This document shows positions 35,641 to 48,560 of a stretch of 64,000 nt of DNA, one piece after another. The notes beneath the pieces are model-generated. The model saw only the letters and a list, made by a program, of their open reading frames with translations, was not told where the DNA came from and did not search any database. Where the stretch lies: assembly GCF_001632365.1 (NCBI RefSeq), contig NW_024468590.1, forward strand, positions 2,633-66,632, read 5' to 3'. Source of the stretch: Laetiporus sulphureus 93-53 (lineage: Eukaryota > Basidiomycota > Agaricomycetes > Polyporales > Laetiporaceae). Position 1 is the stretch's first letter, and the number at the start of each line of letters is the position of its first letter. A program made the translations under genes and the position numbers.

Positions 35641-38368
35641 AAATGTTTGGTGATTTCATGATGGCTTCCAGAAGTAAAAGACTTTTCTCCCCTCTGAGCA
35701 CAATGTGAATATGCACATCTCACTGTGGACGCATGCTGCATGCAGGTGGACTGTAAGGAGAACTCATCTTAAATGTTTCGGTGAAAAGCACTCTCAATAA
35801 GGACTGCATGTGACCTTGGTGGTGCCATTGGAAACATTCTGAATGCTTCACAACACCATCAACGATGGTATTGCAATGACGCCCATTTGTTTCGGGTGCT
35901 TGCATTTGTGGAAAAATTCAAAATATCACTAGCATTGTGCCACTTTGTTATAAATGACAGCATTATGTATCAATCCAAATAACAGGTGTAATGTTTGTAA
36001 AATGACTCCCTACAGGATCAACTGAGCTTGTTCAGAATGTAATCAGCTAATTTGTGATTGAAATATGTTCAAAGTATTCAGATATCATTCTGTAAGAATT
36101 CAAAATGTGGCTGCCATCAATCCGGATGTGTCACATCATTGTGACTGTGTTCACAATGTGTCTACAATGATTCCAATGGAATCACAGGCTCATGCCTCCA
36201 GTGTGAATGCATCAGGGTTGGCCAGCATATTAGAAAATGCAAGAAAGGTGATGTATGCTTCAGTGGCATGAGGTGCATTGTTAGCCCAGAATATTCCCTG
36301 CACTCGAGCTTCATCCTCATGCTGGGCAGCCTCCTTTGACTCTCACAAAGCATGGCTTTTCACTGAGGTCCTACTTGAGCACCACAGTGGCACAGGTTGC
36401 TGTGATGCAGAGGGCATTGGAGATGATGGTGATATCAGTAGCAGTGGCAATGACAAGGATGACAGCAAAGATGCAGACTGCTGCAACACAGATGAGAGAG
36501 GATGCTGGAGGATCACATCATCAACAGTGTGGTGAGGTGTGCTCTCCTCAAAAATAATGCTGTGGGATCTCATGATTGCCCCTCGAGGGCCTGCTGTCAG
36601 ATCTCAGAGTCAATAGTTGGCATTGTCAGTGTAACTGACAAGATTTAGGATCTAACTTGGTGTGTATATTATCAGCAACCTTCACCCATGCCTTCGAGCC
36701 AAAGATGCATAAGTGTATGACATTGGATAGATGACCATATCAGTGTTCATAAGGAGTATGGCCTCTCTGACATATGGATGAGACAAGTGACTTGAGATAT
36801 GCACTTGTGTGAAAAGCCTTTTCCCAAAGGTAGTTAGGAAGACCTGAATCATAAAGCATAGCCCATGCATGGTCAGCAAGTGTATGATGCCCTCACTCAT
36901 CTCCTGAGGGATATATGGCATCATTGGCTCAGAGATAATCCCATATTGCTGTAGATACATATGTCGACCTAGAAACCTCTTCACAGACTTTACAGTACTT
37001 TAGACAGTTACAATAGTACACTTTTGGTGTATGCGCATGGAGAAGTATGTGTGTAGAGAACAAGCAATGCAATATGTACATATACAGGACTCGAAGGCAT
37101 GATCGTGAGACTATCTAAGTGCTTGATGATGTCAACCCTCATCCCATCTCTCTCTTCCACTCTTGGACTCAGTGCCTGGCCATGGCACCACTCGCTGCCA
37201 CAATTTCCCTCACTCAGTATATATGGGCTTTTCACTGAGGATGAAGTATGATGGTCAAAACTTCTCTGACTTCCATATTGGAACCCAATCTCATTTACAG
37301 TCATTGATACTATGCACAATTACTATCTTGAACTGCTCAAAACACAATGCAAGGATATCTAAAGAATGAATATTGAAGTCAAGGATGGAGATGGCATAAA
37401 CAGTCATGAGTGCAAAGTACCAGCCTGGCCATCAGGCTGATGCTGCAATGTTGGAAGGGTTGAACATCCTCCATACCAGATCCATGAGTGATCTTGTAAA
37501 ATGCAGCAAGGCTGTTCTGTGTCATCTTTGTTTGGAACACAATCTCTGACATGCAAAGACCAAAAAGCACACTATGGATAGATTGAATGAATGAGTGTGT
37601 TGTAGGCTTGCACTCTCAGATAATCAGCATATACTAACATTGTGCAAGTGTGAATGTGAGGGCAATGGACATGATAGCTCTTTGAATGTTTCACCACCAT
37701 TGCCTATAATTGAAGGCTTGAGACTTCCATTGACTTCAATGTCCCTAAACAAGCACATTGTTAAAGCTGAGAAATCCCTATCCCATGATAGTCAGATAAA
37801 TACCTTGGCTGGTAACTCTAAGCCTGTGCTGGTTGCAATGTGTGAGATCAGAGGAATTGAAAGCATAGCGTGAAAGCTGTACTTGCTTCGAGGCTTATTG
37901 CATGGGTACAAGATTCTCTTCTGCAGATTGCATTACTAAGCTTGAAGTTACCTTGTATAGCATGATCAGTCAGACTCTTTGAGTGCAGCAAATATAATGA
38001 CTGTGATTGGCCCATCAGCTCAATGAGTGGATGACCATTCAAAACTGCACAAAGCATATCATTTGAGGTTCAAACAAAAACCTGAATTCAGCACTACCAT
38101 AAATGAGAGTTTTGAGGTTTCCTTATCACTGAACATTCATGCTGTTTCTATTACAGTGCCAACATAATTTGATCATCACCATCAGCAAGGATGCTTCCAT
38201 GGTAGTACTGACTGTGAAACACTTGCATAGATACATGAGGACATGTGTCACACCAAAGTCCCTTCCTGGATTAATCCAGCACCATTTAACCTCAGCACAG
38301 ACAAGCTTCATGCAAATCACTGGCTTTCTGCCTGCTCAATCAATTTCCAGTGACACTAATATGGCTAT
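35641..38368. other. CpG-poor stretch, possible 5' part of a transposon
   Basis: Only short frames are present. It precedes a transposase-like end on the same strand, so it may hold the decayed first half of that element. No motif proves this. Confidence 0.35.
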
Positions 38369-39470
38369 GTGCTTTTGACAACAGCAGAAAATCAAAAACA
38401 CTGGAAGAATTTCATAGATCTAGTCACTTCAGACTTTTTGAGCAGCTCACTTCAGATATCAGCTGAACATATTTGGGCATACAACATCTGCTTGATGTGG
38501 TACCTACAACATTTAAAGGATCTGTATAAAGAAGCAGTACTTAAACCTAACCATCATTTTGTCCTCTATGTCAGTGTGTATCTCCATGCTTTTGGTCCAG
38601 GCCACTTAATTAGAGCTTTCTTTGCAGAAAAAATGAATTATCTGCTCATGAAGCTGAATAATAACAGAATGTTTGGTGCACTGATTTTCTCCACATATAG
38701 AGAGACATATAGAGGATCTGAAACGAGCTCATTTTGTATACAGATGATCTCAAGATGACATACATGGTTCAAACATGCTGCTCCACCAACTTGAGCAGCT
38801 TATTGCAAAATTACAAAGTTCAAGCAGTCATGGGCAAACTTGTGGCCATTTATGATGATGTTTACCATGAAGACAGGTGAGGGACCAGATTGCACAATTC
38901 AATGAGCTTCGATATATCTCTTTGAGCTGTAGCAGACAAGTCAAATGGCATCAACAAACTCACAAATCATCAGTTCACAGCTCTGCTGAAATTGCTCAAT
39001 CAAAAGGCCAGGCAAGAGTTATGTATTGATGTGTGAGAGTTGTTAAAAGAACAAGGACACTTGCAGGCAGGCAATTTAATGATACTCTGTGAGAAAATTA
39101 CAATCAGAGGTGTCACATATCGGCAGCATTCAGTGTTGTCAAAGGATTCTTATATTACCTTCATTTCACTGGATGGTGGACACAATAGAGCCAGATGCAT
39201 TATCCAAATCTTTGTATATGAAAGGTGGACAAAGGAAGGGAAGAAGACTGTTAAAGACTCCTTCATGACCATCAAGCATCTGGAGGAGTTATCTGATCTT
39301 AGTGCTGTCAAAGATCCATACTGTCACTTTTCTCTTGTGGATGGGAAGCTCTTCTATGATGCATATTTACAGGATATTGAAGTCATCAGGCCATCTCATG
39401 TAAAGTCTCATTGTGCAAGGACTTCTCTCTAGATAACTGACATTGGAGAGAAATGTGTGCATATGCTATC
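38369..39470 (+). pseudogene. Plavaka/CACTA-like transposase, C-terminal relic
   Basis: The piece 38369-38758 reads KPNHHFVLYVSVYLHAFGP, then FFAEKMNYLLMKLNNN. This matches the LKPNHHYALHI..fGP...FERxNxxLqKxNtN signature of Plavaka and related CACTA-type transposases common in mushrooms. A second frame, 39040-39432, has the family's tail-like sequence (SKDSYITFISLDGG, FSLVDGKLFYDAYLQ). Stops separate the pieces and no catalytic N-terminal half is visible. Terminal repeats were not found. Confidence 0.6.
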
Positions 39471-40614
39471 ATTTGACAAGGTATGTCCTGCCATCTTCAT
39501 CACATACAAGCACTGACCAATTTATTGTAATCAAATGATGAATCTAGTGATCTCGATTTCAGAACTGAAAAATGAAGAAGAGAATGATGGTTCTGATGAT
39601 GGTTGGGCAGCAATGGACAATCCATTTCATGATATTCTATAATTAGTATTTATCTGATTGGACTTGACATATATATATATAATCTATGCCCAGCAGCCAC
39701 ACAATGCTTGAATGAGTGTTGTAATATCGTTGCAGCATCTTGGATGACTTTTATAGTAGAAAAGAGTGACTGAGGCTGATAGAGAAGTTGCCACACATCA
39801 AATTTGATTCTGGGTTCATTTCTTTAATCTCATTGAACATGCTCTGATATACCATTCGTAGGCCATAAGAGATTTACAAGATATTCAATTGCAATGCAAA
39901 CCATGCAAATGTATACTGTTTGCATATGCCAGCATCTTCATCCATGCACCACCTCCAGATAACAGATCTCACAGCCCTTGTCAGAGGGCTTATTTCTGAG
40001 AGTATAGGGTCTCAGAAATGTTGCTTTTCTTACATTGATTGATCGACCCACTAGTTCTTGCAAGCAAAAAGTGTTTTTGTAAGACTGACATTGCATATCA
40101 ATTCATATGAAGAGATGCCAGTATTGCAATATACACATGGACAGGTGATCCATCCTAATGCTGACATGTATGACATGTGTGGCCATTACTCATCTCGCAA
40201 TGTAGCTGCACTCTGTTATCTTGCTGAAGACTAGATAGAGATGTTAGTGAAGACTGGCCAGTTATCACTTATAAGGATGCCATCATCAGTCAAAGTCAAC
40301 AATAAGCCCACTCAGTAAACATTCACTGAGCTTTGTGAGAAAATTGTGTGTGAGTTGTGGACTTTGACAAGAGGTTACACTGTTACACATCAATTTTCAT
40401 CAAGAATAAACTCAATGTTGGTGAATACTGAGGGATCTTCCAGATGTTTAAACCTGTGAACATTGAAAAATCACTTAAGATTTGCAGTCTTGATGTCTCT
40501 GTCTCAAGCAGAGCCAGCAGTGGATGGTGGGGTAGCTATCACAGATCAAATGCAGGTTGCACTTGAACTGGTTCATATATATGAGATCAAATAAATAAGC
40601 ACAAACAAGAGCAG
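39471..40614. other. CpG-poor stretch with a short TA run
   Basis: A (TA)n run lies at about 39668-39681. No gene is recognised. It abuts LTR-B on the right. Confidence 0.35.
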
Positions 40615-41304
40615 TGTTACAGATCACCATAGACAAAGGTAGACAATTAAAAGACCAGTCCCTCAAAGGGTACTCTGATCGAGCAATTCTCAAAGGATAG
40701 ATCACTGGGTAGGTGATCTTAGATATGATAAGCTCATCAACATGCAAGTTTCATCAGTCAATGCTTGTACTCACTGGCTTATGCAACAGAGCTGGGTGAT
40801 GAGTGAGGCTATAGAGTATATATCACAGAGGATATATAGCAGTGAGCTTGTTAGGCTCTAGTAGCTGTCACAGTGGATGCAGGAGAATAAGACTGAGATC
40901 TGTTTTCTGTCCACTCTGATCTTATCTATATGAATGGGATGCTACTGTGTAGTACTTATATAAGTACTTTCCACACTATCTATTGGCTAGCTCTACCATC
41001 ATATAACATGTCTCAATTGTTGTGATTGATGTGTATGAATAGTGTGGCAGGACGGAGCTCTGATTGACACTATCTTAGTCAGCCAGGATGGGTGCCTGAG
41101 ATCATCACTAAGCTAACTGAATAATTAGTCAGAGCCAATGCCAAAGCCTGAGGTCACATTGCATGACTGAGTCACGTGATGTTGTAATATATATGATAAG
41201 GCTGATGATCGATCTATCATGTGACTTGATGACATGAAATGTGCATAAAATGTAATCTAAGTTATGTATCTTCTATATATAGGTTGTCTGGCAAAACTGT
41301 GACA
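40615..41304 (-). mobile_element. 3' LTR of a chromovirus-like Ty3/Gypsy element (LTR-B)
   Basis: Read on the minus strand it starts TGTCACAG and ends CTGTAACA, the TG..CA ends usual for LTRs. A purine-rich tract (ATAAGAAGAGGGTAC on the minus strand, 41305-41319) precedes it directly, as expected of a polypurine primer. It is homologous to LTR-A but has lost nearly all CpGs. Confidence 0.75.
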
Positions 41305-42757
41305 GTACCCTCTTCTTATGCTTCATCGTTCTGATGAACGAAATTCTTTAGACTCTTGTGCACTGTCTTATGAATTCTTCTTTTAAATAGTAGCTTCACA
41401 TGAAGTGGCTGGTTCAAAAACATTCACAAATGAGCTGTGCAACTCTGTTGCCTTCCTTGACATTGTAGGAGTCTGAAGTGTTGTTACAAAGAATTATCTT
41501 TACTTTGCCCTCATAGTCTGGGTCAATTACCTCTTCAGCAATGTTGATGCCTTTCAGTGCTAGCTTGCTTTGACTAGCAATGCATCTATAGATTCTGACT
41601 CGTGGTGTCATCATGAGCTCAGTTGTTATGAGCATGTGTTTATTAGGTTAGATGACCGTGATCACAACAATGAATATAGATCCTAACCAGCTGACTGATC
41701 TGAGCCTTTCATTGGCCATCTGGCATTTTTGGCTAGAGGTTCAAAAAATAGAAAGGTGTTAGAGTGTTCACTGAGATGGACCTTTTGCCCTCATCTCTTG
41801 TGTTTCGCAATGTGAGGTATATCTGGGTGTGTCTGGTGAAACTTTTTGATCACATCTTTGACATATTCAAGGTTTTCTAGTGATTCTCATGTATTGTCTT
41901 CAGGACCATAGTCTAGCCACTTGATTGTATACTGGATCTTGCCATATTTGACTTGTAATTCCAGGATTTCTTCAATGTCCCATTATTTCTCTCCATCAAT
42001 AATGACTAGAGGATTTGGTGACAGCATTCTTCCTGGCACTGAGTCTTCATGAAACATAATAAGCTTAGATGCATGAACCAGATAGATGTTCATCATTTGT
42101 GGCAGTTGTAATTTGAATGACATGGTAGTGACTTCAGCTAAAATCTTATATTGGTCCATAGTTTTGGGCTGCAAGTTTTCTGCTTTTGACCCTTATATGA
42201 AGGCCATGTCCTCTTAGCATTACAAAATTGCCTACTTTGAAGGAGATCTTTTGCTTCTTGAGGTCGAAGTACCACTTCATTTGTTCTGATGCCATTACGA
42301 GTGAAGGCCTGGCCTGATCTCTCACTTCTTCACGACCTCTGAACAATTCTTCTAGTGATGGGTGTTGTGTATTCCATAATACGTTGTTGAATGTTTAAGG
42401 GTGTCTTCCATATTTGATAAAGAATCGTGACAGTGTAGTTGCCTCAGATGCCTGGTTGTTGTATGCAAACTCTGCAGTGGGTCATAGATGTGCTCAATTG
42501 TTTTGCCAGTGATTGCAATACATTCATCGATACTGTTTCAGTATCTGATTTGTTCATTCTGTCTGTTTATCTGTTTCAGGCAGATAGGCTGTTGACATGA
42601 TGGAACTGATATGTAGGAGTTTGCAGAGCTCTTGGAAGAGTTTTGCTAAGAATTGAGTTCTCCTGTTGGTTATAATTTGCCCTGGCATCCTATGTTGTTT
42701 GAATACTTCATTATGGAATATGGACACTACTTGGATTGTGGTGACCGTATCATCTAC
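41305..42757 (-). mobile_element. Ty3/Gypsy pol end: integrase core, chromodomain, dUTPase
   Basis: Reading the minus strand, the integrase core piece VVSIFHNEVFKQHRMPGQII...STAYLPETDKQTE spans about 42755-42554. A linker with VGNFVMLRGHGL and KLQLPQMMNIYLVHASKL follows to 41983. A chromodomain follows (WDIEEILELQVKYGKIQYTI..WLDYGPEDNT, about 41970-41890), as in chromoviruses. Last is a dUTPase-like domain at 41635-41414 (SKLALKGINIAEEVIDPDYE, then GNRVAQLI). Stops lie between the pieces. Upstream of 42757 the pol gene is replaced by an unrelated 212-bp repeat, so reverse transcriptase and gag are missing. Confidence 0.75.
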
Positions 42758-42760
42758 AGA

Positions 42761-42976
42761 AATGATTCCTGAGGTTCTGATATTCTTCATAATGGATTTT
42801 ATAAGTTTATCATGATATTCACCACATTGATTGACCATTATATATTGTTACTCACATTGAAATGTCAGTCTCTTTGGCAGAGATTAAGGATGGTATGATT
42901 GTTCAAGAAGCAGCTGTATTTAGAGTGACATTAGATTATGGCAAAGACCACAGTTGAAAGGTGATGGTGGGTTGCA
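42761..42976. repeat. ~215-bp dispersed repeat, partner of 26861-27072
   Basis: It joins the integrase relic exactly where pol sequence stops. It is the same repeat that LTR-A interrupts at 27073. Confidence 0.75.
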
Positions 42977-42999
42977 GACTGTGTTTTTGTTATTGAAGG

Positions 43000-43239
43000 T
43001 CAGGTTAAGCAGAGTTTAGTGTAGATTGCTACAGAGCTAAATCTACCATGTGCTTTGTTGAGGAAAGTAGGGTGTACTATCTTCACAGGGTATTCTAATG
43101 TTGGAGTATTACCTGTAACAATTCCATCATTGTACTGTGTTTGACCATTCATGTCAACAATTCTTGCAGTGAAATGAAACTCATCAAAATAAATAATACC
43201 ATGCAAGTGATATTTTATGCCTTGTTCCTCAATGCACAC
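43000..43239 (-). pseudogene. Unrecognised gene fragment
   Basis: An open piece with HGIIYFDEFHFTARIVDMNG then YNDGI resembles a beta-rich C-terminal domain seen near mobile DNA in mushrooms, distantly like the histidine box of a C19 peptidase. The family is not secure. No start or partner exons are seen. Confidence 0.3.
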
Positions 43240-43671
43240 AGCATGAGTTAGCTGAATTTGCCTCTGATTTGTTATAAATGCTCAGAAGTTGGAGATGTTG
43301 GCAAATACATACAGTATCTTCTGACCAGTCTTTTATTGCAGCTTTGGCATGCAAAGTGAGTCTTTTTTTTAAAGAAAAGGGCTTGCAGCCATTCTGAAAG
43401 CTTTCTATTTTTTGAAGAACCTAGCTTAACAGAGGACTTTCTCCAAAGTGATAAACTGCAGTCCTATAAATAAATGAAAGCATCTTCTGCATTCACAACT
43501 ACATTGCAGTGGTGACAATGAAGTTGGATGGTAACATTGAAAGATGAAGACTGAAACATAGCAGAACATAAGCTGTAGATATTGGTTTCATCTTTTCCAG
43601 TGGTGAGAAATGCTACAGCGTCTGCAATGTGTAATATGTAGAAGAGCTTTACATTGTGTTAACATGGGTGA

Positions 43672-44190
43672 TGCCACCATTTAGGTCCCTAAAGCACTCT
43701 GATACCCTTTCTGGGCATTCAATCCCCTCTCCCAGAATGTCATGGACCTTGGCAGTACTGCAAGATATCTGCCATTTTGAACTGTGTTGAAATATCCAGA
43801 GTGGCCTCAGAACAACTTTTCAATATCTGGAACTCAGTTGAGGCCATCATTCAGGTCCCTAAAGGCATTCAATCTACACCCCGGAATGTCATGAACCTTG
43901 GTGATACTTCAGGATATCTGCCATTTTGAGCTGTGTCAAAATATTCAGAGTGGCTTCAGAAGAGCTTTCCACTATCTGAAACTTGGTTGGGCCACCATTC
44001 ATGTCCCTAAGCTCCTCTGACTCCCTTCCTGAGCATTCAATCTACACCCCCAGAATGTCATGAATGTAGGTGAAACTGCAAGATATCTGCCATTTCAATA
44101 TTCACAGCAACTTCAGTATCTGTCATTTCAATATTCAAAGTGACCTCAGAAGAGCTTTTTATTGTCTTAAACTTGATTTGCACATCCTGG
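43672..44190. repeat. ~145-175-bp satellite, three units plus a part
   Basis: Units begin GGTCCCTAAAG near 43682 and 43856 and TGTCCCTAAGC near 44002. Each contains GCATTCAATC, GAATGTCATG and GATATCTGCCATTT. The middle unit lacks about 30 bp. A partial fourth unit repeats CATTTCAATATTCA at about 44092-44140. Confidence 0.85.
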
Positions 44191-45061
44191 GTGGCTGACA
44201 ACTTTACAAGTTCTGTAGCCCTTACAATTATTCACTTCTTTAAGCTGAAAGTCTGCTATAGACAGATATAATCACATTCACCATGTTCATTGAGTATGTT
44301 GTAAAGTATGTGCGCTTTTGATTAAACCCTGATGCACTATACAAATCATACTTCGAAACATCAAACATAGCATGGGTAGAACTTGTCTGGCTGAACATAT
44401 TCTGATATGCTATATCATCAAGATGATAAAAGATCACTGATAATGTGAATCTATATAGTTTGGAAAGAAATGAGATATACCTGTACAACTGATGACAAGA
44501 TGAATCTGCCCTTATGTTAGCATTTGGAGAAATGAGCTTTAAAATGGCTTGAAGCATTGCAGCAAAAGTGAATGAAATGGTGTTTCAGCAAGATAATGAT
44601 CTCAAGCATGACTTAGCTGACTTAATATCAAGACTATGGTATGGCATGATCAATTGTCAGAGCTTAATTTCATAGATCATCTTTGAAGTTATCTCACAAA
44701 AAGATTAGCAAGGCATGAGGAGCCACTTAAAGAGATTACAGAATTGTGAAAGCAATTGAAAAAGAAATGAAACAGTATTGACAGGTTTGTGCATCAGATT
44801 TTGATCAAAAACATGCATGAATGGGTTAAGGCAGTGTTTATGGCAAAGGGTTGATGACTCAACTACTAGAGTTTTGAAGTTTGTTGGTGACAAAAGTGTA
44901 TAAATGAGTTTACCTGATAGAGTTGCATATATCTTCAGAACAAGACATATGAATTCTGCTATCAGATGCTCATTTGAAAGCTGAGAAATATGGCTTTCTA
45001 ATACTATTTTATCTGTGAATATAGCTATAGCCAATCTGAAGATAGAAGAAAAACAGTGAAA
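44191..45061. other. CpG-poor stretch, no recognised gene
   Basis: Short frames only. Confidence 0.35.
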
Positions 45062-46970
45062 CTATCTATATGACTCGGGCTGAATGTTACATTCAGCCTC
45101 CCTCCGTACGCACCTCCTAGCTCCTCGAGATCACCTTCTATCTTCTTGAAAAGACCCTCATTTTAAAGTGCTGCATCAATTCTCAGGTCTCAATTGAGGA
45201 CACAATGGATCATTTGCGAAAGCTTGCGCAATCAGGTAGGTTTTTGCACCCTGTTAACTGTGCATAGAATATTATTTGAAAACTCAAGCAGCTGCTGTAC
45301 TCTTTTTTTTTGAGACCCCTAAATATGCATATTCTCCTCATCAAATTAAAATTTCAAGTCATTTCACTGTCCAGTTATTTTTGTATGCATTGTTCTGTCT
45401 GCTCACTCGATCAGTGCCACTTTGTGCGTATCTCATTTAAATTTTATTTTAGCCATGCATTCACTTTATCCTCTATCTATATAACCTGGGCTGAATGTTA
45501 CATTTGGCCTCCCTCCACATGCACCTCCTAGCTCCTCAAGATCACCTCCTATTTTCTTGAAAATATCGTCATCTTGAAGCCCTGCATTGATTTTTGAGGT
45601 GTCAATTGGGTCACAATCAATTGACATGATGGATTATGCATGAAAGCTTGCACAATCAGGTACATTTTGGCACCCTGTTAAGTGTGACTAGAATATTGTC
45701 TAAAACTTTGAGCAGGTGCTGTAAATTTCTTTTTTTTTTGAGACCCCTAGGTATGCATATCCTCTTCATTATATCAAAATTTCCACCATCTGGTTTTTTT
45801 CTATGCATTGTTCTTTTAGCTCACTCAATAAGCGCCTACTTCATGCATATCTCATTTTACTTTTTTCTCACTGTACATCCACTCTATCCACTATGCGCTG
45901 CTTGCAACCTCTCGTTATACCCTTCACCTATATGCATGCCAAAAATTCACATGAATGGAGCTCTTTGTGACCCTCCAGGACATGTATTTAGATAAGCTCT
46001 TGCTACTGAATTTACTCTCCAATTGGGGAGCCTCATGCCTGTTTCTCCTCTGTGCTGCATCCATTATCCCTCTTTCCATCCTTCTACAGTGACCAGCTGC
46101 CCATGCGCACTACACCACCATGGCATACAATGTTCGCCACCATCACCTTACCCACCCCCATGCAATGAGTTGATTGTGCAGGCCTACCCCATCTGCTGCC
46201 CATGCCCTTGTCCCATCACCACAATTCATGAATGCACGTACAGATGTGAGGCATGGCAATGCATCAGTGGTGATGCAGAAGGAGGGTGCATTGGCTGGAG
46301 GAGTGCAGCAGGTGAGTACCAGTTTGTCAGTATCACGTGTCATGGCACGGCACATATAGTCAACATTTCAGAGCTCTTCCTCTCTCGTTCGACTACCCCA
46401 ATGCGCTCTGCCAACCTCGAAGACCCACACATGAGCCCACGCCATGCATCATGCCCATGCCTTACATATTACTCATCTTTCTCCCTTACATGATGACCAG
46501 CTGCCCACTCGTGTGTTCTTCACCACTACGGCACCTGAACCAGCTGTGTTCTCTGTTCTCTTCCACCACCTTACCAATGCCTGACATGATGCACCAATTG
46601 TGCAGGCCTGCCATGTTCACCACCCCCTTTTTAATCACCACCACTCTCAAGCATGTGGATGCATGCAGGAGATGGTGACCCAGTGATGGTGGCACTACAG
46701 AAGGAGAGAGGTAGGATTAGATGGCATTGGGTGGGTGCTGTAGGTGAGTCGTGGTCACTCTATATCGTGCATCATCCCAGGGTGCATGTACTGACCTTTC
46801 AGACACCTTTGCCCTTGTTCAACCACCCCAGCATGCTCTGCCAACCTCGATGAACCTCTCCCGCACATGCGAGGCACCACGCACCCATGATCAACAGATA
46901 TGTCCTCTGTTCTCAACCAACCACCCCTCGCTCCTGCCTGCCTCCCTGTACATTTCATGCTGACTTCTTG
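45062..46970 (+). repeat. Tandem repeat array, copy R3, with duplicated head
   Basis: The head module is present twice (45062 and 45474; GGGCTGAATGTTACATT in both). Then follow ~400-bp units with GACCAGCTGCCCA at 46090 and 46497 and a donor-like GGTGAGT at 46310 and 46742. R2 has a single head. R1 shares the units but is inverted. Confidence 0.8.
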
Positions 46971-48560
46971 ACTAGTGTGTCTACTGTTCTCAGTATCTGG
47001 ACTGATGCATCTTCTTATCTAATCACAAAAAGTGCCTGCACTGCATCATCAATGACCATGATTGCTCAGGCCTTCACTTTAAATCACTGCAGATAAAACT
47101 CCTTTTCCATGTAAACAAATTTCAGAAGTAAGCTCCCACCATCCATGCAAACACACTTGATGATCGTGATGAGTTCAAGATTTGGACTACAAATTTTGTA
47201 CTTAGGATGACGATCACATGATATGAAGTATTTAAGGACCTGCACCTTTCATCTCCCACCTCTCTGAATACCCTTCTCATCCATATTGTAAATATTAGAT
47301 CATGATATATCATGCTCTTTCAGCACTTTACAAAGCAACTCAAAGTGCTGCTTGACTGTAGCTTCATTGAAGGCCTGTGCTCACTTGAGATCCAGTCCAG
47401 ATGGCTTGCCAAGATGAATGTCTGAATGCTACTGAAGAAAGTCCCACATTCATTTGTGAGATGGGTGCTGTTGTCGTTTAAAAAGCTGCTATGCCTTCTT
47501 ACTGATGGTGCACTTGCTGAGAGGCCTGCCAATCTCACTAAGGTGTTTGATTCAATTCACAAAAGCTGCTTCTTAGCTAAATGTTAGGAGCTGCTGTGCC
47601 TGGTGTGCAGCAAAATGTGGTTTCATAGCACCAAGCAGGTGACATTGAAGGGTATGGTAGGAGATGTCGAAGTCACGAGAAGCAGCCTTAACATTCAGAA
47701 GCATGTAATTGGAATATAGCATCTTGTATATGCTTTTTGACATCACAGTCATGTTTTTGGGACTTGTTAATGCTGGGCATAGGATGCTGTATGTGATGAA
47801 AGAAACAGTGGTCAAGCTCAGAAGGAACTTCACTAACTGAAGCTCACATTGCCAACATTCACTACCAGTGGCTATCACATGCTGGTGCCTGGCGAAGTTC
47901 AGATCTGATGATCCTTCGTGGCAACTTTGTCACACTGATGCTCATCTCTCCCATTTTCTCTCTTCAAAGATCCATCCCGGGGCTTAAATGTCTCAAAATT
48001 AAATTAAATGTAACTTCTTTGATCCAATATGAAAGTATGACTAACTCATCGAAGGTATCAGATACAAACTGCAGTGAGCCGAAGCCTGATTAAGCCCACA
48101 TTTTGTATACACAGGCCATGATCTGCCTGTTATTCATTCTATCCTCAACTGAATGATACAGGACTCAGTATACATAGTCATCATGTTTCCAGTAATATAC
48201 AGGAAATGTTTCAGATTTTTTGGAGGTAAGGAGAGCTCTGGAGAATGTGAATTGCATTACTGCCACAGTTGCATTGCAGGATCAATGACAGTAGTTCGCA
48301 TCCTGCCAGGCTCTCTATCATTCTTGGTTGTCACACTATTTCTCGCATCACAGGCGCAACTCACATATCAGTCACACTTCGTCTTCTATGGCTGACAAAG
48401 ATTATCAATGGTCTGCACTTTTGCCTCCTTCTCCGACGTGCCTGACTTAGTTGGCTATTATGCAACATAAACAGATGCAGATGCAGCCTCTTTGCAGTCA
48501 CTTTCTTGTGCTGTTCCCATGATAATGAGGCTGAAGGACAGAATAATGCATATAATTGAT
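46971..48560. other. CpG-poor stretch, last part of the decayed block
   Basis: No recognised gene or repeat. CpG becomes frequent again at about 48590. Confidence 0.4.
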
